The notes below the pieces were generated by a model. That model saw nothing but the letters and a program-made list of their open reading frames with translations. It did no database searches and was not told where the DNA came from. Below are positions 1 to 8,256 of a stretch of 64,000 nucleotides of DNA, one piece after another (within the stretch, counting starts at the first letter, position 1; every line of letters begins with the position of its first letter). Source of the stretch: CAIWHR01 sp963786625 (GTDB lineage: Bacteria; Pseudomonadota; Gammaproteobacteria; Burkholderiales; Casimicrobiaceae); contig CAWAZS010000005.1 in NCBI GenBank assembly GCA_963786625.1, forward strand, positions 248,001 through 312,000. Reading direction: 5' to 3'. Both the position numbers and the translations under genes were made by a program.

Positions 1-411
1 GCCCACAAGCACCTGCCCGAGATGACGGCGCACACGGGTCTCGCGTCACCCCCCGTGTTCATGCCGATCGTGGCCGACTTCTACAAGGGGATGGCGGTGA
101 TGGTCCCGTTGCATCTCCGCACGCTTCGGCCTGGCACCCGGCTCGAGCATGTGCACGAGATCCTCGCGGCGCGTTACGCCGGCGAGCGTTTCGTCCGCGT
201 GATGCCCGCACGCGATGCGGACACGCTGGCCGAAGGCTTCTTCGACGTCCAGGCCTGCAACGATACGAACCGCGTCGACCTGTGCGTGTTCGGCAGCGAG
301 ACGCAGGTGCTCGTCACCGCCCGCCTGGACAACCTCGGCAAAGGGGCGAGCGGGGCGGCGGTGCAGTCGATGAACGTGCACCTCGGCGTGGACGAAGGCC
401 TGGGCCTCTGA
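1..411 (+). CDS. argC: N-acetyl-gamma-glutamyl-phosphate reductase, C-terminal part
   Basis: This is the last 136 codons of the arginine-biosynthesis enzyme that reduces N-acetylglutamyl phosphate to the semialdehyde with NADPH in the cytoplasm. The frame is open from base 1 and ends in TGA at 409-411, so the 5' part lies outside the window. The tail shows KHLPEM, a GLASPPVFMP segment, a VPLHL strand and the family ending VQSMNVHLGVDEGLGL. The wording of these segments looks most like the short (type 2) form of the family, which is an inference. The displaced tRNA-Arg fragment at 504 follows about 90 bases later, so this gene marks the host side of the island. Confidence 0.9.
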   Translation, partial: AHKHLPEMTAHTGLASPPVFMPIVADFYKGMAVMVPLHLRTLRPGTRLEHVHEILAARYAGERFVRVMPARDADTLAEGFFDVQACNDTNRVDLCVFGSETQVLVTARLDNLGKGASGAAVQSMNVHLGVDEGLGL

Positions 412-503
412 CGGCGCTGCGGGAGGCGCGGCCGCAGCCGGGTGTCGACATCGGTGACGCCGGCTCCCATGCCATTGGCCGGCACCGGCGAATCGTGGAC
501 GGA

Positions 504-550
504 TGGCGCCCCGAAGACGAATCGAACGTCCGACCTGCCTCTTGGAAGGG
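504..550 (-). repeat. Displaced 3' half of tRNA-Arg(CCT), attachment-site-like repeat
   Basis: Bases 504-539 are identical over 36 nt to 6733-6768, which is the CCA end, T arm, variable loop and start of the anticodon stem of the intact tRNA-Arg. Similarity continues to about 550 with three mismatches and then stops. The repeat begins exactly at the encoded CCA, the usual pattern when an integrative element inserts into a tRNA 3' end and leaves the displaced 3' part at its far border. The fragment cannot fold as a tRNA by itself. Confidence 0.85.
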
Positions 551-602
551 TAGCGGCAGCACCTCAGTTCGAGATGTCCGTACTTACCCAGATGGCTCCA
601 AT

Positions 603-923
603 ATGCCGATCAGCGCCTGGCTCCATTATGCCGATCGGGATCTGTTACAGTGCGCACCCCTTCCACCGGTGTCTGCCTTGCCCGAAATCCTGAATTGCCT
701 CAAGCAATACGGTCAGCGACTCGACTCGGAACTCGCGAAGGAGACCGACGTGCCGATAGCGAAGGTCCGGCAGCGTCTCGCTGAACTGGCCGCGACGGGC
801 GCCATCATCACCTGCAACGTGACCCGCTTCGAGCACGGCAAACGAATCGACGGTTTGCTGTGTCGCATTTCTGGTTGGGTCCCACCTCCAGCGCCCGGTC
901 GAAAAGCGAAGCTGCCGGCCTAG
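603..923 (+). CDS. Small winged-helix DNA-binding protein
   Basis: Up to 106 residues. The core from about residue 26 (LPEILNCLKQYGQRLDSELA) reads as a helix followed by a helix-turn-helix (ELAKETDVPIAKVRQRLAEL) and a beta wing with a conserved-looking SGW end. This resembles small ArsR/FaeA-like winged-helix regulators found near phage and plasmid genes. The start is uncertain: ATG at 603 gives an untypical N-terminus, while a GTG at 669 would begin just before the core. It is the first gene inside the island border and could regulate island genes, which is only an inference. Confidence 0.55.
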   Translation: MPISAWLHYADRDLLQCAPLPPVSALPEILNCLKQYGQRLDSELAKETDVPIAKVRQRLAELAATGAIITCNVTRFEHGKRIDGLLCRISGWVPPPAPGRKAKLPA

Positions 924-1282
924 TCAGCAGTCAGACTCCTGCTTCAGAGTAGACGGGTGCATCGGGCGACAGTTTGCCGTCCAACGAGTCGTTGCGAACG
1001 TCCCAGACCGACCGTCGACAATCCCCCGGCGCGGCGCCGGGCAGGCTAGCACTCAGCGTCAACCGATGATGCGGTACTTGGGCAGGCGCCGCGTGGGGTT
1101 GAGGTTCCTTTCCTTCGGACAGCGATTTCTTATATCCTCTCGGCGCAGAAGAATTAAAGAACAACATGGATCGACGGTGCTCGCGCGCCGATGTGATCTT
1201 CGGTGAGCGCGATCGACTTCATAGAACCGTCACGCCGCCTTCCGGTTTGCAATCACCAGCCTATTGACCTGGAGCGTGCATC
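924..1282. other. Spacer without a supported gene
   Basis: This 359-bp stretch separates the winged-helix gene from the VCBS gene. A short reverse-strand frame at 931-1167 has no recognisable domain or ribosome site. There is an AT-richer patch near 1126-1160 and the sequence ctattgacctggagcg just before the next start, so it probably carries the promoter of the VCBS gene, but I cannot place the hexamers. Confidence 0.4.
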
Positions 1283-3862
1283 ATGCCGCAGTATCATCCC
1301 TGTCGCATTGCTCTCGCCGCCGCGCTCGCGTTGTACTGCCTCGCTGGTCAGTCTGCGTCAGCCACGACAGACCTAACCAAGAGCGGGAGCATTTCCCAGT
1401 ACCTCACCCAAGACGCGACGCCCTTGCTGTCAATGATCGGGATCTGGAATCCCACGGGTGCAAGTGGTGAGGACATGGTCGATTTCTGGGGAGTCGCCAG
1501 GCTGGGCCCGAACCAGCTGCAAGGTATAGTGCTGGCCTGTTGGGCGTACTCCGGGTTCAGCAACACTGCGACCGCCATCACGCCCACCGCCATTGCGTTG
1601 CTTGCCCAGCAAGCAGATGGGACGCTCAACCTGGCAGGAGAGCAATTCCTGTCGTCCTCAATGGTCAACGGAGCGGGTTCCGTTTTGGTCGCGGACTTCA
1701 ACGGCGATGGGAAAGACGACATTTTCCTGGCCGCTCACAATGAAAGCCCCTTTATCGCCAAGGCCAGTACGGCTTACTTGTCCAAGCCCGATTCGACGTT
1801 CACCAAGGTCGCGCTGACCGACAGCGTCATGGCGCATGGCGCCAATCTGGCCACGATAAACGGCAAACCGACCGTTCTGGCGGCAACGTACTCGACGATA
1901 ACGAACCCGATCTATACCTATGACGGTCAGGGTGGATTCAGGGTCAATACGACCGCGGGGAACGTATACGGCAGTGCGGTCGCCGCTGCGGATTTTCTGG
2001 GGAATGGCGGCACCCAGATCGTCTATGCGGACGTAGCTGCGGGACCGGGTTATTCGGCCCCGCCCAACAGTGCTGTGGTGCAGGTTCTTTGGCGCTATGA
2101 AAATGAAAAGATCGTGGGCGGGCCGGTTACATTGCCGGCGCCCTACTTCAATGGCAAACCGCAATACAGCCAATACGTGAGTTATTTGGATCCCGGGTCG
2201 AAGACGCACAACCCACGGGTGTGGACCGACGACATCAATCACGACGGCAAACCTGACATAGTCGTCGCCGGCGTAATCTGGAGCCCCACAGTCATCGGGC
2301 AGCAGAAATCCATATTGCAGTTGCTGGTGAACCAGGGCGGGGGGCAGTTTATTGACCGGACGGACGAACTCAACCCTGAATACAGCCAGGATTCAGACGT
2401 TGATTATTCGCTGCGCATGGCCGACCTGGATGGAAGCGGGATCAACACCTATTTCATGGCGCGGGCGGCGCTGATCACCAACGACAGCCACGGCAATTAC
2501 ATTCTCGTCAACGATGGCACGGGGCGATTCCACGTGGCGATGCACGACGAATTCGTGAAGATGGGCGACGCCGTAGTCAGCTTTTTGCTGAATCAATTCA
2601 AGGGCACCGACCGTTTTCCGACCGGCCAGACACCCAGTTTCATCGCTTACCAAACCCCGAGCGGGCTGATTAATTTTGTCGCGAAACATAGAATCGGGGA
2701 AAAGTTCGTCTCTGCTACCGGGATTACCTACCCTGCCAGACAGGCCTTGTTGAACGTTCCGGTGGGCATCAACCTGACGACAGACTTCAAGAAGGACATC
2801 ACGGTCACCAACCGGAACGGCAGCAAGCGGATTCGGACGTTCGCCGGCAACGACACGATCAAACGCGCGCTTTCGGACCCCGAAAGCAGCATCGACGGCG
2901 GGCTGGGCACGAACACGGCGGTCTATCCGGGCAACAAGGGCGACTGGATCATCACCAAGACAACGGACAAGCTCACGGTGCGGCCCGTCTCGGGTGCTGG
3001 AGGCACGGACAATCTGACGCGCATCCAAAGAGCCCAGTTCGACGACCAGACCGTCGATCTGGCGTCCCTGCCGACCAGCGCCGCCGCGAACTACCAGGGC
3101 ATGTGGGCCGTGCCGAACCTCGCCGAGGCGGGCTGGGGCATCAACTTAACGCACCAGGCCGACATCCTCTTCGCGTCGTGGTTCACCTACGGCGCCAACG
3201 GCAAGCCGCTGTGGATGACGATCACTGCGTACCAGCAGGCCGACGGCAGCTTCACCGGAGACATCGACCTCACCGGCGGTCCACCGTTCAGCGCCGTGCC
3301 GTTCAACCCGGCGCTGGTCACGCACACCACACGGGGGGCGGCCCGGTTCACCTTCAGCGACGCCAACAATGGCTCGCTCTCCTACACCATCAACGGCGTC
3401 ACGCAGGTCAAGGCGTTGGCGCGCTTCCTGTACGCCACACCGGTACCGGTCTGCACCTTCAACAGCGCACTGGCCCCGACCCTGGCCGTCAACTACCAGG
3501 ACATGTGGGCGGTGCCGAACCTCGCCGAGGCGGGCTGGGGCATCAACTTCACCCACCAGGGCGATTTGATCTTCGCGTCGTGGTTTACCTACGACCTGAA
3601 CGGCGTCGCGTACTGGGTCACCGGCGTGCTGGCGAAGTCTGCCACGCGGACCTACGCGGGCCCGCTGGACGCAACGACGGGGCCGCCGTTCAATGCGGTG
3701 CCGTTCAATACGGCACTCGTCACGCACAGCACGGTGGGGACGGCGACGGTGACGTTCACCGACGGCGCCAATGGCAGCCTCGCCTACACCCTGAACGGGG
3801 TGACGCAGACCAAGCCGCTCACGCGCTTCGTGTTTCGCGCGCCGGGGACGGTGTGCCAGTAA
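1283..3862 (+). CDS. Secreted VCBS/FG-GAP repeat protein with two C-terminal WAVPNLAEAGWGI modules
   Basis: 859 residues. Residues 1-27 form a Sec signal peptide ending near QSASA. Calcium-binding FG-GAP/VCBS-type motifs follow, such as VADFNGDGKDDIF (about 133-147) and DDINHDGKPDIVVAG (about 316-330), implying a beta-propeller ectodomain. Residues near 510-600 contain AGNDTIKRAL and SIDGGLGTN, reminiscent of a calcium-repeat (RTX-like) segment. Two tandem modules of about 134 residues begin at residues 603 and 737, each with NYQ.MWAVPNLAEAGWGIN and FASWFTY. The protein is probably exported or surface-attached, but its ligand is unknown. It is the largest cargo gene of the island. The C-terminal modules are richer in GC than the propeller part, suggesting a composite gene. 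Confidence 0.8.
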   Translation: MPQYHPCRIALAAALALYCLAGQSASATTDLTKSGSISQYLTQDATPLLSMIGIWNPTGASGEDMVDFWGVARLGPNQLQGIVLACWAYSGFSNTATAITPTAIALLAQQADGTLNLAGEQFLSSSMVNGAGSVLVADFNGDGKDDIFLAAHNESPFIAKASTAYLSKPDSTFTKVALTDSVMAHGANLATINGKPTVLAATYSTITNPIYTYDGQGGFRVNTTAGNVYGSAVAAADFLGNGGTQIVYADVAAGPGYSAPPNSAVVQVLWRYENEKIVGGPVTLPAPYFNGKPQYSQYVSYLDPGSKTHNPRVWTDDINHDGKPDIVVAGVIWSPTVIGQQKSILQLLVNQGGGQFIDRTDELNPEYSQDSDVDYSLRMADLDGSGINTYFMARAALITNDSHGNYILVNDGTGRFHVAMHDEFVKMGDAVVSFLLNQFKGTDRFPTGQTPSFIAYQTPSGLINFVAKHRIGEKFVSATGITYPARQALLNVPVGINLTTDFKKDITVTNRNGSKRIRTFAGNDTIKRALSDPESSIDGGLGTNTAVYPGNKGDWIITKTTDKLTVRPVSGAGGTDNLTRIQRAQFDDQTVDLASLPTSAAANYQGMWAVPNLAEAGWGINLTHQADILFASWFTYGANGKPLWMTITAYQQADGSFTGDIDLTGGPPFSAVPFNPALVTHTTRGAARFTFSDANNGSLSYTINGVTQVKALARFLYATPVPVCTFNSALAPTLAVNYQDMWAVPNLAEAGWGINFTHQGDLIFASWFTYDLNGVAYWVTGVLAKSATRTYAGPLDATTGPPFNAVPFNTALVTHSTVGTATVTFTDGANGSLAYTLNGVTQTKPLTRFVFRAPGTVCQ
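3089..3862 (+). repeat. Tandem intragenic duplication encoding the two C-terminal modules
   Basis: The copies run 3089-3490 and 3491-3862, about 0.4 kb each. Both encode NYQ(G/D)MWAVPNLAEAGWGIN, ASWFTY, GPPF(S/N)AVPFN.ALVTH and a closing GVTQ.K.L.RF segment. The DNA is also close, notably over the first 60 bases, so the duplication is fairly recent or maintained by conversion. Confidence 0.8.
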
Positions 3863-3994
3863 ACGCGCGCGTGTAGCACGCATCGCACCGTTTGCTCGAT
3901 CAACCCATCGGTATGTCGACAGCGTCCTAGGCGGGCACGCGCCATGCCGTGCAGCTCTGGATGGAGACCGCGAACAGGCACTTCGGTGTGTTCC

Positions 3995-5575
3995 TTACCC
4001 TTGCCGGAACGAAATCAGCTCGACTCGCTCTGCAACAAGGATGCGCCCTCGTCGCGTCGCTTTCTTGTTGTCCTCCGCGCGGAGGGGCCAGCGAACGTGG
4101 TCCGGCGCCATCCACCACTTGGGACGCAATTCCACCTCCCCCACGGGCAAGCCTTTCGTGTATCCGTGGCCCTCGATGCGAAATGCATCGAAAGTGCCCG
4201 CCGGGACCGTGATTCGCTCGCGCGCGGCGATATGCAGATCCACGACGCTCGTGCCAACTGCGCCCTGGGGGTTCGTCGATTCGAAGCGGGTCGTCCAACG
4301 CTTGCCGACTGCGTATTCGAGAGGATACTGCTGCCTCGGACTAAAGCGCTCGCCACGACGGGTCTGCCGGACATTCCCGAGCAGATCGGTCACGACCCCG
4401 TTGTCAAAGACAACTTCCGATTCCGTGATCTGCGCGACGGTCATCGTGAAGGTGGATTGCTCGACGCCCGAAAAGAGCTCCGATACTCGGTTGGTGTAGG
4501 AGTCGCCGACCCTGAAATTCGTATCGGCCTCCGCTGATCCCTTGGTGAAGGGGTTGCCTTCCTGCGAGGCGACCAGGATCTTCTTCTCGCCCTGCTTGGC
4601 GAGCACGCGCTCGAGGTGCAACTGGGCAACCTCGGAAAAGTTCCCGTTCGGGTAACGCCGCAAGTACTCTTCCAGCGGACCGGGCGCGGTTGCGTCCTGA
4701 ACCTTCTCCCACAAGGCCAGCTCCTCCTGAAAGAGCCGCTCCTTTTCCTCGTCCGAGAGTTTCTTCAATTGCGCGGGCGGCAGGAACCAGAAGTCCTCCT
4801 CCAGCGAGGTACTTTCCCAAGGGATCTGCGCACCGTTGGACTTGCGCCGGACCCCCAGACGCACCCGCTTGAACACGTCCTCGATCTTGGCCTCTGGCAC
4901 CTTGATTTCGCGCAGCAGGTTTTCGGTGTAGAGGCCATTCACGCCATCGCCGTCGCTCGCCACGTTACCAGGGCTCGTCGCGTATGCGAGGATCGTGTGG
5001 GTCGGCGCGTCCATTTGCGAAAGTCCTTTCTGCGATGGCCGCTTGGCCCCGCCGAACGGGTTGTCGCGGCAGGCATCCAGGATGATTATGTTCAGGGGAT
5101 TGGAGGCCTTCATGAGGCCCCGGATGAGCGAGTTCACTTCCACCGCCTGCTTCTGCACATCCTCGGCGGTGTCCACCTCGGCGTCCACTGGCAGCATGTA
5201 GTTCTTCCAGTCGAGCTGGATCCCGTGCCCCGCGTAATAGAACAGCCCCACGCACTTCTTGGCTTCCAGCTCCTTCACGTAGGCCTGCACCGCAGCGACC
5301 ATCTCCACGCGCGTGGCGTCCAGCATGGTCGTCACCGCGAATCCCGACTCTTTGAGCGCGTCACCAATCGCCTTCGCGTCGTTGGTCGGGTTCTTGAGCG
5401 GGGCGCCCTTGTACTTGCCGTTGCCCACAACGAGCGCGAGCTTGGGCAGGCGAAGCAACGTCAACGTCCCGCCGGACTCCGCCCATACCCAGGCACATGG
5501 CAGCGGCAAGAAAAGTGAGCCGACAGCGACACCCGCTCGCAAGACGTGGCGGCGGGTGAAAGCGATTTTCTCCAT
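3995..5575 (-). CDS. Tat-exported caspase-like (peptidase C14) protein
   Basis: 526 residues. The start at 5575 is chosen because GGAGG lies just upstream and it gives a twin-arginine leader (TRRHVLRAGVAVG). Residues about 42-260 form a caspase/metacaspase p20-like domain with LALVVGNGKY, catalytic His117 in YYAGHG and Cys169 in DACRDNPF. Residues about 270-350 form a helical charged linker, and the C-terminal 150 residues are beta-rich and unrecognised. The Tat leader predicts folding before export to the periplasm or outer surface, unlike cytoplasmic caspase-type defence effectors. The gene converges on the VCBS gene in the island. The substrate is unknown; cleavage after basic residues is typical of bacterial metacaspases but is not shown here. 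Confidence 0.8.
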   Translation of the reverse strand: MEKIAFTRRHVLRAGVAVGSLFLPLPCAWVWAESGGTLTLLRLPKLALVVGNGKYKGAPLKNPTNDAKAIGDALKESGFAVTTMLDATRVEMVAAVQAYVKELEAKKCVGLFYYAGHGIQLDWKNYMLPVDAEVDTAEDVQKQAVEVNSLIRGLMKASNPLNIIILDACRDNPFGGAKRPSQKGLSQMDAPTHTILAYATSPGNVASDGDGVNGLYTENLLREIKVPEAKIEDVFKRVRLGVRRKSNGAQIPWESTSLEEDFWFLPPAQLKKLSDEEKERLFQEELALWEKVQDATAPGPLEEYLRRYPNGNFSEVAQLHLERVLAKQGEKKILVASQEGNPFTKGSAEADTNFRVGDSYTNRVSELFSGVEQSTFTMTVAQITESEVVFDNGVVTDLLGNVRQTRRGERFSPRQQYPLEYAVGKRWTTRFESTNPQGAVGTSVVDLHIAARERITVPAGTFDAFRIEGHGYTKGLPVGEVELRPKWWMAPDHVRWPLRAEDNKKATRRGRILVAERVELISFRQG

Positions 5576-5888
5576 GTACTCCTCCTGTTCGCCGCCAAGC
5601 TTACATTTGTTTGCCTGCGGCAAGCCGTTGTTGCGGCACGTTTTGCCGACATGTGGGCCATGGGCGCGCCAGTGGTCCATCCCATATGGCGGAAGTGAGC
5701 GCGACGCACACCGGCAGCCGCCTGTCAGAACATCGAATTGCCCAGGCAATAGGGACTTCAAACCGGTCAGGTGCCAGCGGATCAGGTAATCTCACGCGCC
5801 GTCTGGGGCACCTGGCCCTCGGCCCTCCCAGCCGGTATGACGTACGAAACCCCGAGCACGTTGCTGCACTGGCGCAATGGGCTCCGAC
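5576..5888. other. Spacer without a supported gene
   Basis: This 313-bp stretch lies between the starts of the caspase-like gene (reverse) and the end of the GIY-YIG-like gene (reverse). The first 15 bases are the caspase gene ribosome site. The rest contains only short overlapping frames with no recognisable protein and presumably the caspase gene promoter. Confidence 0.35.
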
Positions 5889-6617
5889 TTAGTGTCCACC
5901 TTCAACCAGAAGTCCGGCATCGGCGAGTGCAATTGCGAGATCCCGTTCGATGCGCACCGCGTCGGCTTGTGCGATGTGCTGCAGATGCAGCACCGGGCCG
6001 ATCAGCAGTTCCTGGCCGCGCTTCAAGACGGCGCCGGCCGCGCGTATGCCGGCCTTGTGCTGCTCGAAGCGCTGCGCAGGGGCGTAAGCGGTCATGCCGA
6101 CATAGACACCTTGCAGGCCAGCGCCGCGATCGCTGTAGTCGAGCCGCACGAGATAGATGTTCTGTCGTCCCCGCTTCGCCGCCTTGAACCCCGCCGCGAC
6201 CGCGTAGACGAGCGGCAGCCACGACACGTAGTGCATCGGCAGCCAGTCGGGAATCGACTTTGCCGCGTGTTGCCACAACCGCGCGAGCGCTGCCTCAATG
6301 TATGTGGGGAACGCGTTGCGCATCCACCACTCGTGAATGCAGTGAGCGCCCGCGACACCATCGTGGGCCGTGAGGGCCGTGCGGAACTGCGTCTGCAGCT
6401 CAAGCTCCTGGGCGGTCCGGAACGGACGTGCGGCAGGCAGCGTCTTCTTAAGCGATGCGGTTACCATCGTGTTGATGCGGGAGTCCGTCAAGCGGATGAT
6501 ATGCCGAGCGCCGGGCGCGATTTGAAACTGACGCGATCGCTTGCTGATGCAACCACCCTTGCAGCCAGTGACGAGCAGTTTCGGCCCGAGGTGCCGCCCG
6601 ATGAGCGCGATCCGCAT
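5889..6617 (-). CDS. GIY-YIG-like domain protein
   Basis: Up to 242 residues from ATG at 6617, or 192 if the internal ATG at 6467 is used; neither has a clear ribosome site. The C-terminal 95 residues contain NIYLVRLDYSD, then GVYVGMTAYAPAQRFEQHKAG, which matches the GIY-YIG nuclease pattern (Y-x-V strand, Y-V-G-x-T, then R-F-x-Q-H). The N-terminal part has WWMRNAFPTY and SWLPLVYAVAAG segments of unknown role. The gene lies between the island caspase gene and tRNA-Arg, where an integrase would be expected. It may be a nuclease of the element, but function is not established. Confidence 0.6.
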   Translation of the reverse strand: MRIALIGRHLGPKLLVTGCKGGCISKRSRQFQIAPGARHIIRLTDSRINTMVTASLKKTLPAARPFRTAQELELQTQFRTALTAHDGVAGAHCIHEWWMRNAFPTYIEAALARLWQHAAKSIPDWLPMHYVSWLPLVYAVAAGFKAAKRGRQNIYLVRLDYSDRGAGLQGVYVGMTAYAPAQRFEQHKAGIRAAGAVLKRGQELLIGPVLHLQHIAQADAVRIERDLAIALADAGLLVEGGH

Positions 6618-6732
6618 CCGGCAGGCGCTCGGATTTTGGCGACGTGGAAGACGACCTTAGTGAGGGAACCGAAGGCGAGGCAAGGCACCGATGTTTCGTT
6701 CGTGATCGGTCCGTTGCTAAGTGCTTGAATAT

Positions 6733-6808
6733 TGGCGCCCCGAAGACGAATCGAACGTCCGACCTGCCCCTTAGGAGGGGGCTGCTCTATCCACTGAGCT
6801 ACCGGGGC
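6733..6808 (-). tRNA. tRNA-Arg (anticodon CCT)
   Basis: Read on the reverse strand, the 76-nt gene folds as a full cloverleaf. The acceptor stem GCCCCGG pairs with TCGGGGC, the D arm is GCTC...GAGC, and the anticodon stem GCCCC/GGGGC encloses loop CTCCTAA with anticodon CCT. The T stem GGACG/CGTCT encloses TTCGATT. Discriminator G and CCA are encoded. Its last 36 nt are repeated at 504-539, making this the probable integration site of the island. Confidence 0.95.
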
Positions 6809-6852
6809 GCGCAGCGCGCCATTCTACCGGATCGCCGCAGTTCATCTCCGTG

Positions 6853-7446
6853 TCAGCCGCGTGCGGCGGACGCGCGCTGCACGGCCGACCAGCGGGGGCA
6901 GGCGACCAGATGGTCGTTCACCAGCCCCGTCGCCTGCATGAAGGCATAGACGATCGTCGGCCCGACGAAGCGGAAGCCGCGCTCGAGGAGATCCTTCGAC
7001 AGCGCGTCGGATTGCGCCGTGCGGGCCGGGATCGAGGCGAGCGTACGGCGCCGGTTCTGCACGGGCTTGCCGCCGACGAATCCCCAGACGTAGCGGTCGA
7101 AGCTGCCGAACTCGCGCTGCAGCGCGAGAAAGGCGCGGGCGTTGGTCAACGCGCTCTCGATCTTGAGCCGGTTGCGGACGATCCCGGCGTTGGCGAGGAG
7201 TCGCGCGACATCGCGCGGACCGAAGCGCGCGACCTTCGCGGCGTCGAAACCCGCGAACGCATCACGGTAGGCATCGCGCTTGTTGAGTATCGTCGACCAC
7301 GAAAGACCCGCCTGCGCGCCTTCCAGCAGCAGGAACTCGAAGAAGACGCGATCGTCGTGCACCGGTACGCCCCATTCCCGATCGTGGTACGCCGTGTAGA
7401 GCGGGCTTGCGCTTGCCCAGGGGCAGTGTGGAATCGTCGATGGCAT
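6853..7446 (-). CDS. tag: DNA-3-methyladenine glycosylase I
   Basis: 197 residues, typical length for Tag. This base-excision repair enzyme removes 3-methyladenine from alkylated DNA. The start at 7446 gives the family N-terminus with CPW at 8-10. The zinc-snap residues are visible as Cys8, His21 (TAYHDREWG), His179 and Cys183 (NDHLVACP). The catalytic Glu is in LLLEGAQAGLSW near residue 42. The helix-hairpin-helix core lies in the middle. It runs opposite to aat, which begins 100 bases away, and probably has its own promoter in that gap. Confidence 0.93.
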   Translation of the reverse strand: MPSTIPHCPWASASPLYTAYHDREWGVPVHDDRVFFEFLLLEGAQAGLSWSTILNKRDAYRDAFAGFDAAKVARFGPRDVARLLANAGIVRNRLKIESALTNARAFLALQREFGSFDRYVWGFVGGKPVQNRRRTLASIPARTAQSDALSKDLLERGFRFVGPTIVYAFMQATGLVNDHLVACPRWSAVQRASAARG

Positions 7447-7546
7447 CGGGAGCAGGGCGGGATGCTGGCGAGCGATTATCGATGTGCCGGCCTGCCGCCG
7501 CAATGTCTGCGCGGCGGGGCGACGATGCGCGTGGCAGAATCGCCGG

Positions 7547-8256
7547 ATGATTCCGTGGCTGCGCCCCAATGCGCCGTTTCCTCCGATCGATACTGCCCTC
7601 GAGGAGCCCGACGGGCTGCTCGCGGCCAGCCGCGATCTCACGCCCGAGCGCCTGCTCGATGCGTACGCGCGCGGCATCTTTCCCTGGTACGCACCGCGAC
7701 CAGCCCGTCCTCTGGTGGAGCCCGGACCCGCGCACGGTGCTGTTCGTCGACGAGTTCCACGTGACGCGCTCGCTGCGCAAGCGCGTGCAAGCAGCAACGC
7801 TTCGAGATCCGGGTCGATTCCGCGTTCCGCGCCGTGATGGAGGCCTGCGCGCGCGTGCCGCGGCCCGGACAGGCGGGGACGTGGATCACGCCTGCCGTCG
7901 TCGCCGCATACGGCGCGCTGCACGAGCGCGGCAACGCGCACTCGGTCGAGGCCTGGCGCGAGGGCCGGCTGGTCGGCGGGCTCTACGGCGTCGCGATCGG
8001 CCGGATGTTCTTCGGCGAGTCGATGTTCGCGCTCGAGCCGGACGCCTCGAAGGTCGCGCTCGTTCACCTGATCGCCATCCTGCGCGCGCGCGGCGTCCCG
8101 CTCGTCGACTGCCAGATGGAGACCGCGCATCTCGCGTCGTTCGGCGCCCGGCCGATTGCGCGCCGCAGGTTTGCCGAGCTTGTTGCGCAGTTGGTACACT
8201 CGACCACGCCGGAGGACCCATGGGGGATGCCGCCGGCGTCGGACGTGCTCCCGTGA
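7547..8256 (+). pseudogene. aat: Leucyl/phenylalanyl-tRNA-protein transferase, frame-broken twice
   Basis: The product normally adds Leu or Phe from tRNA to proteins with N-terminal Arg or Lys, marking them for ClpAP. Three adjacent frames must be joined. The first, from ATG 7547, ends in DAYARGIFPWY. The second carries QPVLWWSPDPRTVLF and VTRSLRKRV. The third carries FEIRVDSAFRAVMEACA, AYGALHERGNAHSVE and the acceptor-site region GRMFFGESMF. The breaks are near 7690-7697 and 7790-7800, and each reads as one extra base. All family blocks are present and well preserved, so sequencing error is more likely than decay. The stop TGA overlaps the GTG start of ate, so the two are translationally coupled. 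Confidence 0.85.

Larger units (their letters stand above)
504..6808. mobile_element. Putative genomic island in tRNA-Arg(CCT), integrase-less remnant
   Basis: The borders are a direct repeat of the tRNA-Arg 3' end (504-550) and the intact tRNA gene (6733-6808). The cargo is a small winged-helix protein, a secreted VCBS protein, a Tat-exported caspase-like protein and a GIY-YIG-like protein. None belongs to the flanking housekeeping set (argC on one side, tag/aat/ate on the other). The first 1.6 kb of the VCBS gene and parts of the spacers look less GC-rich than the surroundings. I found no tyrosine integrase or excisionase next to the tRNA, so the element is probably an immobile remnant or was mobilised in trans. 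Island status is inferred from the repeat and gene content. Confidence 0.65.

Noticed and set aside
931..1167. 78-residue reverse frame in the island spacer
   Set aside because: No ribosome site, domain or homologue-like pattern.
7690..7800. Programmed ribosomal frameshifting in aat
   Set aside because: No slippery heptamer or stem is visible, and the same kind of break occurs in many unrelated genes.
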